From: JBJYIN01 sp046237015
GTDB taxonomy: Bacteria; Pseudomonadota; Gammaproteobacteria; Enterobacterales; Enterobacteriaceae
Assembly (NCBI RefSeq): GCF_046237015.1
Contig: NZ_JBJYIN010000011.1
Coordinates: 62,001-126,000, forward strand
Direction of reading: 5' to 3'
DNA length: 64,000 nucleotides
Positions 52,130 to 60,595 of this stretch are shown here, in pieces (position 1 is the stretch's first letter; every line of letters begins with the position of its first letter). A program made the position numbers and the translations under genes. The notes below the pieces were generated by a model. The model saw nothing but the letters and a program-made list of their open reading frames with translations. It ran no database searches and was not told the origin of the DNA.

Positions 52130-53161
52130 TTAGAATGTCAGTTGCACTTTGGCGGCTTTCGATTTGTCAGAAGCAAAGAGCAACGCTTTTTCGAGGTCAG
52201 TAAAGGTAAATTCGCCGCTGAGTAACGGCAGTGGGTCGATTGTGCCGTCATTCAACCAGTGTACGGATGTTGTAAATTCTTCGGTAAAGCGGAAGGTGCC
52301 AACCAGTTTTATCTCTTTTGCAATCAGCATCATCATTGGGAAGTCTGGTATTGCGCTCCCCATTCCAACCTGTACCTGAGTGCCTTTCGCGCGGGTAACT
52401 TCCAGGCAACGCGTCACGGATTGAGGGTGGCCGGATACTTCGAATGAAACATCGAAATAGCCTTTCTCTTTCAGGTACTCCGTGAAGTCGCCATTTTGTG
52501 CATGTACGACTTTTGTTGCACCCATCGCGGTTGCTAATGTCAGTGAACGTTCACTAATGTCAGCGCAAACAATTTCTGCGGCGCCCATCACTTTTGCCGC
52601 GGCTACAACCAGACAGCCAATTGGACCGACGCCAGAGACAAATACGCGTTTGCCACGCACATCTCCAGCCTGGTTAACGGCATGGATCGCGACAGCCAGT
52701 GGCTCGGCAAATACCATGACACGTTCATCTGACTGGTTATCAAAAGGAATACATTGTGCGGTGTCTACGATTTTATATTGTGTGAAACCGCCATCGACAT
52801 GTGGGAAATACATTGCGCTACCGAAGAAGCGCATAGAAACGCACTGGTTCTCTTCATGGGCAAGGCAATATTTACAATGGCCGCACGGCTTGCTGGGATT
52901 CACCGCGACTTTCTGGTGAGGCAAGAATTTATCGTTGTCACTTTTTTCTATTGTGCCAATGACTTCGTGACCAAGGATCATCGGTTGTTTAACTTCATAA
53001 TTGCCTATTTTACCTTCATGATAATAATGAAGATCTGAACCGCATATTCCTCCACGTGTTATTTTTACTAGCGTGCCTTTTCCCTGATAATCATATTCCT
53101 GGTGAATAACGTTGACTTTTTTCTTTCCTTCAACCACACAGGATTGTGTACTTTCAATCAT
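52130..53161 (-). CDS. idnD: L-idonate 5-dehydrogenase IdnD
   Basis: 343-residue zinc alcohol dehydrogenase oxidising L-idonate to 5-ketogluconate. Catalytic zinc region GGICGSDLHYY and GHEVIG, structural zinc cysteines in CGHCKYCLAHEENQC, and the nucleotide fold VSGVGPIGCLVVAAAK. Start MIESTQSCVVEGKKK at 53161 matches the family; a frame from 53173 is longer by four residues. First gene of idnDOTR with operators upstream. Confidence 0.95.
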   Translation of the reverse strand: MIESTQSCVVEGKKKVNVIHQEYDYQGKGTLVKITRGGICGSDLHYYHEGKIGNYEVKQPMILGHEVIGTIEKSDNDKFLPHQKVAVNPSKPCGHCKYCLAHEENQCVSMRFFGSAMYFPHVDGGFTQYKIVDTAQCIPFDNQSDERVMVFAEPLAVAIHAVNQAGDVRGKRVFVSGVGPIGCLVVAAAKVMGAAEIVCADISERSLTLATAMGATKVVHAQNGDFTEYLKEKGYFDVSFEVSGHPQSVTRCLEVTRAKGTQVQVGMGSAIPDFPMMMLIAKEIKLVGTFRFTEEFTTSVHWLNDGTIDPLPLLSGEFTFTDLEKALLFASDKSKAAKVQLTF

Positions 53162-53245
53162 GCTGCACCTCACTCATCCACTAAAAGATGCCGCTATGAA
53201 ACGTTAATTCTAATGTTAAAAGTTTGAACTTCGTCACTATAAATC

Positions 53246-53273
53246 ATGTTACATAACATATGTTACGCATAAT
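53246..53273. promoter_or_regulatory. tandem IdnR/GntR-type operators upstream of idnD
   Basis: ATGTTACATAACAT (53246-53259) is a perfect palindrome and ATGTTACGCATAAT (53260-53273) is an adjoining imperfect one; a further ATGTTACAAATACT lies at 53305-53318. They resemble the ATGTTA...TAACAT sites of GntR/IdnR in E. coli (recalled). Confidence 0.6.
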
Positions 53274-53318
53274 GTGACCGAATCAAATGGTTGTTACAAA
53301 AACGATGTTACAAATACT

Positions 53319-53833
53319 GTGACCTATTCACCACATGCCACATGATGATGTTATTGAGGCTTTTTTATCTTTCCTGCGTTCTTATTTCCGTTGACGAAAA
53401 TCCGCGTTGCTTATTTCACCCTCTTCTTGTTGTGGGTATTTTTTATTGAGCCAGATTTTCTCGTTGTCATTTTACGTTGATTTTATGTTTTTTTATTGTT
53501 GGTTATTATTTGTTGGCAGGATGTCATTTATTATCAATGTAAAATTTGGTTATTAAATAAACTAATAATCATGTTTAGTAACTAAAGTAATGCTATTTTT
53601 ATGACGCTTTATAATATGATCTTTTTCATTATCTATTCGATTTGATGGGGCGAGAAAAGCACCCTGACCCATTGTTTTCTCGTCTTTTTTTTCACAGATG
53701 TTTCCCGTTGTGCAGGTTAATATCGTATTACTCTGCTGGGTGATGAAGGAAGAATAAAAAGAAACGCCAAATCCTCCGCTCGGGCATCCGTTGTGAACTC
53801 ACGAATTCCGTTTTAATGAAGAGTGGTGTTCTT
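53319..53833. other. AT-rich gap between idnD and the DASS transporter
   Basis: About 515 bp, strongly AT-rich from 53380 to 53640. No ORF with a supported start. It must hold promoters for idnD (leftward) and the transporter (rightward), but no convincing -35/-10 pair stands out to me. Confidence 0.5.
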
Positions 53834-55246
53834 ATGTCTGCAAATAATGGCAGGTTGCTAAAGCTCCTGATTATACTCTGTCTTGCTGGTGGGTTATGGT
53901 CGCTTCCGGTTCCTGATGGGGTCAAACCCGAAGCCTGGCACTTGATGGCGGTCTTTATTGCTACTGTTGTCGGCTTGATTCTCTCTCCTTATCCCCTTGG
54001 CGCGATGGCGATGTTCAGCCTGACGTCAGTCTCAATACTCGGTTTGTTACCCATTAAAGACGTTCTGGCTGGATTCAGCGATCCGACCATCTGGATGATT
54101 GCCTGTGCGTTCTTTATTTCCCGCGGATTTATTAAGACCGGTTTTGGTCGGCGTATTGGTCTGCTGTTTATCAGTAAGCTGGGTAATAGCTCGTTGGGGT
54201 TGGCTTATGGCCTGGTGTTCACCGATTTGTTGTTCGCACCAGCGATGCCATCCACGTCCGCTCGCTGTGGTGGGATCATCACGCCGTTGTTCCGTTCTAT
54301 CTCTGAGGCCTATGACTCTACGCCGGAAAAGGGTACACAACGTCGTATTGGTGCTTTCCTGGTGCAATCGATTTTCCAATGTAACGCCATAACTTCTGCC
54401 ATGTTTATGACATCAATGGCGGGTAACCCAATGGTTGCCAAGCTGGCTTCGCAATTTGGCATTCATATCAGTTGGACCGATTGGGCATTAGCCACCCTGT
54501 TGCCTGGTTTTCTGTCACTGGCGCTGATCCCTTACCTGATTTATCGCTTCTATCCGCCTGAGCTGAAAAAGACCTCAGAAATGCGAGCTATTGCGGTTGA
54601 ACGCTTGCGCGAAATGGGGCGGATGAGCCGCGATGAATGGGTTGTTCTGGGCGTTTTCCTTGGACTGGTGACATTCTGGGTGCTGGGTTCTACGCTGAAA
54701 ATCGATGCCACGCTGACGGCGTTGGCGGGGTTGAGCGTGTTGTTGTTAAGCCGTGCGTTGACCTGGGATGATGTCGTCGGTGAAAAAGAAGCCTGGCATA
54801 CCGTCGTGTGGTTTTCCGTATTGATGACGTTAGCAGGGCAACTCAACAAAATGGGGCTGATTGCCTGGTTGGGTGGGTTGGCAGGTAATGCGGTTAGCGG
54901 TATGCATTGGTTGCCTATGCTTGGCTTGCTTTTGCTGGTGTACTACTACAGCCACTATCTGATGGCGAGTGCGATTGCCCACATCAGCGCTATGTATGCG
55001 ATTTTTGTTTCGATTGCTCTGGCAGCCGGGGCGCCACCGATGTTAACGGTGTTGGTTTTCGGTATCTTCAGTAACCTGTTTATGTCTACTACTCACTATT
55101 CCAGCGGCCCGGCACCGATCCTGTTTGGTTGTGGTTACATGCCGTTAAGCACCTGGTGGAAGATCGGTTTTTCTATCAGCCTGGTTATTATCCCCATTTG
55201 GCTTGGGGTGGGTAGCGTATGGTGGAAGCTGCTTGGCTTCTGGTAA
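53834..55246 (+). CDS. DASS-family di/tricarboxylate transporter (CitT-like)
   Basis: 470-residue inner-membrane carrier with about 12 TM segments. DASS features: MFSLTSVSILGLLPIKDVLA with GFSDPTIWMIACAFFISRGF, SNLFMSTTHYSSGPAPILFG near the end. Relatives carry citrate, tartrate, succinate or malate, usually by antiport or sodium symport. It directly precedes a CitA/CitB-like two-component system, suggesting citrate or a C4 acid. Start uncertain: ATG 53834 (MSANNGRLLK) chosen over 53816. Confidence 0.85.
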   Translation: MSANNGRLLKLLIILCLAGGLWSLPVPDGVKPEAWHLMAVFIATVVGLILSPYPLGAMAMFSLTSVSILGLLPIKDVLAGFSDPTIWMIACAFFISRGFIKTGFGRRIGLLFISKLGNSSLGLAYGLVFTDLLFAPAMPSTSARCGGIITPLFRSISEAYDSTPEKGTQRRIGAFLVQSIFQCNAITSAMFMTSMAGNPMVAKLASQFGIHISWTDWALATLLPGFLSLALIPYLIYRFYPPELKKTSEMRAIAVERLREMGRMSRDEWVVLGVFLGLVTFWVLGSTLKIDATLTALAGLSVLLLSRALTWDDVVGEKEAWHTVVWFSVLMTLAGQLNKMGLIAWLGGLAGNAVSGMHWLPMLGLLLLVYYYSHYLMASAIAHISAMYAIFVSIALAAGAPPMLTVLVFGIFSNLFMSTTHYSSGPAPILFGCGYMPLSTWWKIGFSISLVIIPIWLGVGSVWWKLLGFW

Positions 55247-55386
55247 GGCCGGATAACGCTCACGTTTTCAACATCCTTTCTCCCATGACGCGTTTCGCTC
55301 CTGTAGCGGGCGCGTCTATCCAACACGCTAAAAGTGACGAAACAGTATAAGATAACGGTGTGATGATGGTTATTCCGGAGAGCGAC

Positions 55387-57000
55387 ATGAGCAAGAAGAA
55401 AGCGCCGCTGAAGTTGGGAACGTCGGTTTTTCTGATGGTTTCTGTCGTACTTGGCGCAGTGCTGTTGGTGGTGTACTCCTTATTGTTCTTTCGTATCAAT
55501 CAGTTATCCGAAGATCATCTGCGTGAAAAAGCGTTTTCGATTGCTCGCACACTTGCCGCATCCCCTGTTGTGATTAATGAACTCAAAGGAATTGGCGATC
55601 CAGATATCGTCCAGAGTACGGCAGAGACGGTTCGACTCCGTAACCAACTGTTATTTGTTACCGTCACGGATATGAACACGATCCGTCATAGTCACCCGGA
55701 GCCGGAGAGAATTGGCGGATATTTTGCGGGACGTGATATCTATCCTGCGCTGCTGGGGATGGAAAATAGCGCAATTAACCGTGGTACGCTTGATCCCGCG
55801 CTAAGAGTATTTACACCGGTGTTTGATAGTGACCATAAGCAAGTGGGCGTGGTCGCTTTAGGGATTGCCTTAACCAGTGTACAAAAAGTTATCAGTGATA
55901 ACCGCTGGATGATCCCATGGGCGATCCTTGCTGGTGCGCTGGTTGGCTGGCTCGGAACGTTGATTTTGGTGAAGGTACTCAAACGGATTATGCTGGGTTT
56001 TGAGCCGTTCGAAATCTCTAACCTGTTTGAGCAGCGTAATGCCATGTTGAAGCACATCAAGGAAGGTGTGATCGCGGTTGATAAACAGTCACGTATTACA
56101 GTGATTAATGATGAAGCGCGGCGTTTATTTCGTCAGGATAACGCGCTACCGCACAAATCGACAGAGGGTGTGAGTGAACAGTGGCTGGAACATCTGCATC
56201 TGACGCAGGTGCTGGAAAGTGGTATTCCCCGCCGTGATGAAGAAATCAATTTTAATGGTCACCTGTTGTTGACCAATACTGTGCCGGTGTTTGTAAAAGG
56301 CGATATTATCGGAGCTATCGCGACGTTCCGCGATAAAACGGAAATTAGTCAGCTTTTACAGCGTTTGACCGGTATGTCCTATTACGCGGATGCGTTACGG
56401 GCGCAGTCGCATGAGTTTATGAATAAGCTGCACGTGATATTGGGTATGCTGCATTTAAAATATTATTCCCAGTTGGAGGATTATATTTTGAAAACCGCCA
56501 ATAACTATCAGGCGGAAATTGGCTCCATTATTCGTAAAGTGAAATCACCAGTGATTGCGGGTTTCCTGTTGGGGAAAATTAACCGTGCTCGCGATCTCGG
56601 CATTACCTTATCCATTAGTGAAGAAAGTCTGCTGCCTGATACGGATGATGTCGATGCAACCAATGAGTTGATTACGGTGCTGGGTAACCTGATTGAAAAC
56701 GCGATGGATGCGATCAACGGTCAGGAGAATTGCGAAATCAGCGTCAGCTTCCATCATCAGGATGGTCGTTTGCATGTTACCGTTGGCGATGATGGTCCTG
56801 GTATCGCACTGGAGAATCAGACGCGTATTTATGAGCAAGGCTTTTCCACTAAGGGCAGTGGACGCGGTATTGGCCTGTATTTGACCCAACAGAGTCTGGA
56901 AAAGATCGGCGGTCAGATCGATTTTGAGTCGGAACCTGAGGTATACACTCAGTTTTTCGTTAATATCCCTTATCAAGTAAGGCTGTTTGACCATGATTAA
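55387..57000 (+). CDS. dpiB: CitA/DcuS-family sensor histidine kinase (DpiB-like)
   Basis: 537-residue membrane sensor of carboxylates. TM1 at about residues 15-37, a periplasmic PAS-like domain at about 38-165, TM2 near 172-195, a cytoplasmic PAS (about 210-315), then SHEFMNKLHVILGMLHLKYY with the phospho-accepting histidine and a GHKL domain (VLGNLIENAMDA, GDDGPGIA, GSGRGIGLYLTQQ). Start ATG 55387 has GGAGAG upstream. Overlaps the regulator gene by 8 bp. Ligand likely citrate or malate from the flanking transporters. Confidence 0.9.
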   Translation: MSKKKAPLKLGTSVFLMVSVVLGAVLLVVYSLLFFRINQLSEDHLREKAFSIARTLAASPVVINELKGIGDPDIVQSTAETVRLRNQLLFVTVTDMNTIRHSHPEPERIGGYFAGRDIYPALLGMENSAINRGTLDPALRVFTPVFDSDHKQVGVVALGIALTSVQKVISDNRWMIPWAILAGALVGWLGTLILVKVLKRIMLGFEPFEISNLFEQRNAMLKHIKEGVIAVDKQSRITVINDEARRLFRQDNALPHKSTEGVSEQWLEHLHLTQVLESGIPRRDEEINFNGHLLLTNTVPVFVKGDIIGAIATFRDKTEISQLLQRLTGMSYYADALRAQSHEFMNKLHVILGMLHLKYYSQLEDYILKTANNYQAEIGSIIRKVKSPVIAGFLLGKINRARDLGITLSISEESLLPDTDDVDATNELITVLGNLIENAMDAINGQENCEISVSFHHQDGRLHVTVGDDGPGIALENQTRIYEQGFSTKGSGRGIGLYLTQQSLEKIGGQIDFESEPEVYTQFFVNIPYQVRLFDHD

Positions 57001-57715
57001 TGTACTGATTGTTGATGACGATGCCATGGTTGCAGAGCTAAATAAATCTTATCTGAATCAGGTTTCTGGGTTTAATTGTTATGCGACCGTACCAACACTA
57101 CAGCAGGCCAGAAATTTACTGATGCAACCCAATTCTGAAATCGACCTGGTACTGCTGGATATTTATATGCAGCAGGATAACGGGTTGGATTTGTTACCCA
57201 CGATCCGGGAATTCAGTGAAAAAACGGATGTGATTATTATTTCCTCTGCCAGTGACGTCTATACCATTAAAAAAGCGCTGCACTATGGCGTAGTGGATTA
57301 TCTGATTAAGCCCTTCCAGTTCTCACGTTTTGAACAAGCACTGACGGCGTACCGTGAAGAAGCCAACTTACTTAAGCACCGTGACTTCGTCGCGCAGTCT
57401 GACATTGATAGCCTGATTCGCCGTACCAGCGGCAGCTCAATGAGTGAGCGTAAGAAGCTACCGAAAGGATTGACCAGCTTAACATTGCGTACCGTGTGCG
57501 AGTGGATTGAAGGTAATCAGGGCGCTGAGTTTTCAACGGAGATGCTGGCTAACGCGATTGGTATTTCCCGCGTTTCATGTCGTAAATATCTCATCTATCT
57601 GGCAGAAACGGGCATTCTTGCGACCAATATTCTGTATGGCTCAACGGGACGACCGGTGTATCTCTACCGCTTACTGCCAGAAAAGCAGGATGCGTTGCGG
57701 CAGTATTGTGAATAA
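56993..57715 (+). CDS. dpiA: CitB/DcuR-family response regulator (DpiA-like)
   Basis: 240-residue regulator. Receiver domain at residues 1-120 with acidic pocket VDDDAMV and phosphorylation site LVLLDIYMQQDNG, conserved lysine in DYLIKPFQF; C-terminal winged/HTH domain typical of CitB (LANAIGISRVSCRKYLIYLA). ATG 56993 overlaps the kinase end. The C-terminal codons ...LLPEKQDALRQYCE recur twice downstream, at about 58137-58178 and 58581-58637. Confidence 0.9.
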   Translation: MINVLIVDDDAMVAELNKSYLNQVSGFNCYATVPTLQQARNLLMQPNSEIDLVLLDIYMQQDNGLDLLPTIREFSEKTDVIIISSASDVYTIKKALHYGVVDYLIKPFQFSRFEQALTAYREEANLLKHRDFVAQSDIDSLIRRTSGSSMSERKKLPKGLTSLTLRTVCEWIEGNQGAEFSTEMLANAIGISRVSCRKYLIYLAETGILATNILYGSTGRPVYLYRLLPEKQDALRQYCE

Positions 57716-57747
57716 AAAGCGGCGAATAAGGTAAACAAAAACAGAAA

Positions 57748-57771
57748 CAAGGCGGGAGCGATCCCGCCTTG
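57748..57771 (+). terminator. hairpin after dpiA (duplicated at about 58211-58234)
   Basis: CAAGGCGGGA-GCGA-TCCCGCCTTG, a perfect 10-bp GC-rich stem, present in both repeat units. It lacks a T run, so it may slow rather than stop transcription. Confidence 0.7.
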
Positions 57772-57838
57772 TGCTATACACATATACACAATTCAGTGAC
57801 GATGAAACCAAATGGAGTGGGTTTAGAAGGGATGCGTG

Positions 57839-58105
57839 ATGTTAACAAGTAAATGCAAGACGTTTATTCGATGGGTCAGTATTGCTCTTGTCTCTTTTTT
57901 TTATTATCTACTGGTAGGGGGCGTTGGTGCGATTTCCTTTGATAAGGATATTATGTATTTTTCAGAAAAAACGATATCTGTTGAATATCACAGAGCTAGC
58001 CTAGAGATGATGCAGGAACATACTAACTCGGTGTATTTAGCTGCGTTCATCGCTTTTCCTATCTGTATGGCTCTGATTCTGATTATTTTCAAAAAGATTA
58101 GGTAG
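57839..58105 (+). CDS. small two-TM membrane protein, tandem copy 1
   Basis: 88-residue protein I cannot name. TM1 at about residues 11-33 (WVSIALVSFFYYLLVGGVGA), an acidic/polar middle of about 30 residues, TM2 at about 65-84 (AAFIAFPICMALILIIFKK). ATG 57839 has AAGGGATG upstream; a GTG just before it is in frame. It is paralogous to the gene at 58293-58565, mainly at the ends (MLTSKCKTFIRW, LILIIFKK). The shape fits a small inner-membrane regulator or immunity-like protein, but no function is assigned. Confidence 0.65.
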   Translation: MLTSKCKTFIRWVSIALVSFFYYLLVGGVGAISFDKDIMYFSEKTISVEYHRASLEMMQEHTNSVYLAAFIAFPICMALILIIFKKIR

Positions 58106-58292
58106 TTGCGGTAAACTAAACCGTTACCGATGGCTGTTGCCGAAAAAGCAGGGTTCGCTGCGGCAGTATTGTGAATAAAAAGCGGCGAATAAGGTAAACA
58201 AAAACAGAAACAAGGCGGGAGCGATCCCGCCTTGTGCTATACACATTCAGTGATAATGAAACCAAATGGAGTGGGTTTAGAAGGGATGCACT

Positions 58293-58565
58293 ATGTTAAC
58301 AAGTAAATGCAAGACGTTTATTCGATGGTTCAGTATTTGCCTTGTCTCTTTTTGTTATTTGATAAGCATTGCTATTTTTTCTTTTGGACATGTTCAAGAT
58401 AAGGAAAGAATGGTTTTTTTATCTGATAAAACAGTGTCAGTTGAATACCATTTTGCGATATTGGCTGATATGCGAGAGTCTATGGACTCCATGTATTCAG
58501 CCATACTGATTGGTTTTCCAATTAGTATGATCCTGATTCTGATTATTTTCAAAAAGGTTAGATAG
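58293..58565 (+). CDS. small two-TM membrane protein, tandem copy 2
   Basis: 90-residue paralog of the 57839-58105 product, with the same N-terminus MLTSKCKTFIRW, central KTVSVEYH (KTISVEYH in copy 1) and C-terminal LILIIFKKVR. The TM1 and loop residues differ strongly while the upstream 100+ bp are almost identical, so the coding part has diverged faster than its leader. Followed by the third dpiA-tail fragment. Confidence 0.65.
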   Translation: MLTSKCKTFIRWFSICLVSFCYLISIAIFSFGHVQDKERMVFLSDKTVSVEYHFAILADMRESMDSMYSAILIGFPISMILILIIFKKVR

Positions 58566-58652
58566 TTGCGGTAAGCCAAACCGTTACCAATGGCTGTAGC
58601 CAGAAAAACAGGACTCGCTGCGCCAATATTGTGAATAGTTAGTGCTGGATAA

Positions 58653-58690
58653 AATAAAAACGCCATGGCAATCCCCGTGGCGTTTTTATT
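58653..58690. terminator. bidirectional terminator between the small genes and the 2HCT transporter
   Basis: AATAAAAACGCCATGG pairs with CCGTGGCGTTTTTATT (16-bp stem with one G-T pair), A-rich left and T-rich right, serving convergent genes. Confidence 0.9.
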
Positions 58691-58710
58691 ATTGGAGAAG
58701 CTCGGTTGAA

Positions 58711-60060
58711 TCAGACAACCCAGCCCAGTAACAATGTCGCGCCAATCACGGTTGAAGCCCCGCCGATACGGGTAGCGATTTGTGCGAACGGCATCAACGA
58801 CATACGGTTAGATGCAGACAGGATGGCGACATCACCGGTTCCACCTAAGCCGCTGTGACATGTAGTCACGATAGAAGCTTCAATCGGGTACATATTCAGG
58901 CGTGGCGCGATAAGGAAACTGACGGCAGCCATTGACAGCACGACAGAACCACAGACGATCACATAGCCGATAGAGAAGACGGCAACCACGCTCTCCAGCG
59001 GGATATACAGCATTCCCAATCCAATCATTAACGGCCATACCAGTGAACTGGACACAAATTTGTAGACGCTGTGCGCACCGGTTTCCATGGTGCCAGGGAT
59101 GACTCGGCTGTATTTACAGAAGACGGCAATCAGGATCATCAGTACCGGTCCCGGAATGTGGACCAGTTTCTCGAACAGACCACCAACGATAAAGAAGGCG
59201 CAAATCATCAGTAGCCCGCCTCCCATCAGGTGGAAATCGACAGGTTTTGGGGCTTCTTTGACGGCAAACATCGCATTTTCTTCGTCACTGCGAACCAAAC
59301 GGCCTTCGCCGTTCAGATCCTTACGACGCATACCGAGGCGGGATAGAATACCTGCGCAGAAGATAGCGAAGATATTACCGACCACAGCGGCTGGTGCCAA
59401 TTGAGCGACATACACATCCGGGGTTTGGCCCAAGATTGCCGAGTAAGCTAATGACAGTGGAAGGATACCTTCGCCAATACCGCCACCGATAATCGGTACG
59501 ATGATGAAAAAGAACGTATGGTAGAAGCTGTAACCGAAGAGTTTTCCGACCAACAGGCCCGTCACTAGCGCGGTTGCTGTTCCGATGACCAATGGTACGA
59601 ACATGCGGATCATCCCCTGAATCAGGATTTTTCGGTTCATCCCCAAAATGCTGCCAACGACGAGACAGGCGATAACGAAATAGAGAAAATTTGCCTCTTT
59701 CATTAACAGATGCACGGTCTTCATGGTGTTATCGTTAAATAAATTAAAGTACACCATAATTGAGGGCACCATCAGACAAAGAATGGCTGGGCCGCCGACA
59801 TCTTTAAATACCGGTATTTTATAACCGATATGCGACAGTAAAAAACCCATTGTCATGATAATGGCGAAGCCACCAATCATATTTTTAGGAAGATATCCCG
59901 CATAGGCGGCGATAAAAACAATAACAGAAATAGCAATAAAAAGAGCTACGGGAACAGAGCTTATTTTTTTGCTTAACAGGTTTCCGATGAAGGACATTGC
60001 CTGAGGCGTTTCGATGGCAAGATTATTCTCACATAAAATATCGGTTTCAGTTTTTTTCAT
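58711..60060 (-). CDS. 2-hydroxycarboxylate transporter (CitS/CimH/MaeN family)
   Basis: 449-residue inner-membrane carrier for citrate, malate or related acids, usually sodium or proton coupled. Two inverted 5-TM halves each carry the pore-loop signature: VPIIGGGIGEGILPLSLAYS and TTCHSGLGGTGDVAILSASN; the substrate-binding arginine is in QIATRIGGAS. Start ATG 60060 (MKKTETDILCENN); GTG 60069 is a possible alternative. Likely controlled by the neighbouring CitA/CitB-type pair. Confidence 0.9.
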   Translation of the reverse strand: MKKTETDILCENNLAIETPQAMSFIGNLLSKKISSVPVALFIAISVIVFIAAYAGYLPKNMIGGFAIIMTMGFLLSHIGYKIPVFKDVGGPAILCLMVPSIMVYFNLFNDNTMKTVHLLMKEANFLYFVIACLVVGSILGMNRKILIQGMIRMFVPLVIGTATALVTGLLVGKLFGYSFYHTFFFIIVPIIGGGIGEGILPLSLAYSAILGQTPDVYVAQLAPAAVVGNIFAIFCAGILSRLGMRRKDLNGEGRLVRSDEENAMFAVKEAPKPVDFHLMGGGLLMICAFFIVGGLFEKLVHIPGPVLMILIAVFCKYSRVIPGTMETGAHSVYKFVSSSLVWPLMIGLGMLYIPLESVVAVFSIGYVIVCGSVVLSMAAVSFLIAPRLNMYPIEASIVTTCHSGLGGTGDVAILSASNRMSLMPFAQIATRIGGASTVIGATLLLGWVV

Positions 60061-60468
60061 TGTATTCACCCGTGCTAAGACGTTTGGGACAGAAATGGTT
60101 TGTTCTATCTTTAATGACTAAATTTTTGTTCTTTATCAATGTGTAGCAAGAGAATGAGAAAGCGTTTTTTATTTAGGGCTTTTTATTTATAAAGAAAGCA
60201 GATTGGAGGGTAATCTAGCATGAGTGAATGTTAAAAATAATACATCATGCCGTGATTAATGCTGTATTTGTGAACTTATCGACAACTCTTTTTTAAATAA
60301 TTTATATCACTCTTTTGTAATTAAATTAATTTATTTTGAGTAAGGAGGTTTTGTGATGGTTTTTTCGAAGGTACTAACAGGAAATAAAAATATCATTTTA
60401 TAAGAATAAGTAAATAGTCGATATAGACAGCAGTGAAAATATTTTCATAAAGAAAACTTTAATTTGTT
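60061..60468. other. AT-rich region upstream of the 2HCT transporter
   Basis: About 400 bp, very AT-rich, presumably containing the transporter promoter, which I cannot place. It contains one short ORF with a strong ribosome site (60356-60403). Confidence 0.5.
60356..60403 (+). CDS. possible 15-residue peptide with strong ribosome site
   Basis: AAGGAGG (60342-60348) stands seven bases before ATG 60356, which reads MVFSKVLTGNKNIIL to TAA. The Shine-Dalgarno is among the best in the window, but no homolog or promoter is known to me, so coding is uncertain. Confidence 0.3.
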   Translation: MVFSKVLTGNKNIIL

Positions 60469-60595
60469 TATACCCGTCATACTTCAAGTTGCTTGTGCGT
60501 TGGCTACGCTCACTCACCCGAATCACTTACCTGAGTAAGCTCATCGGGATTCCTTCGCTTGCCGCCTTCATGCAACTCGAATTATTTAGTGTATA
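60469..60595. repeat. intact 127-bp ERIC element
   Basis: TATACCCGTCATACTTCAAG to AATTATTTAGTGTATA, with the central CACCCGAATCACTTACCTGA and GTAAGCTCATCGGGATTC that match the ERIC PCR-primer core. Its length is exactly the canonical 127 bp. Confidence 0.95.

Larger units (their letters stand above)
57677..58637. repeat. tandem repeat: three copies of the dpiA 3' end interleaved with two small genes
   Basis: The end of dpiA, about 50 bp beyond it, the hairpin and the upstream region of the small gene (57677-57838) recur at about 58140-58292, offset 463 bp and nearly identical for over 100 bp. A third, shorter copy of the dpiA end lies at about 58581-58637. The second and third copies keep the frame ...LRQYCE and a stop; the third reads PEKQDSLRQYCE but has an upstream TAG. 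Confidence 0.88.

Noticed and set aside
58394..58666. 90-codon minus-strand frame over the second small gene
   Set aside because: No ribosome site; the plus-strand frame is supported by its paralog at 57839-58105 and by the shared leader.
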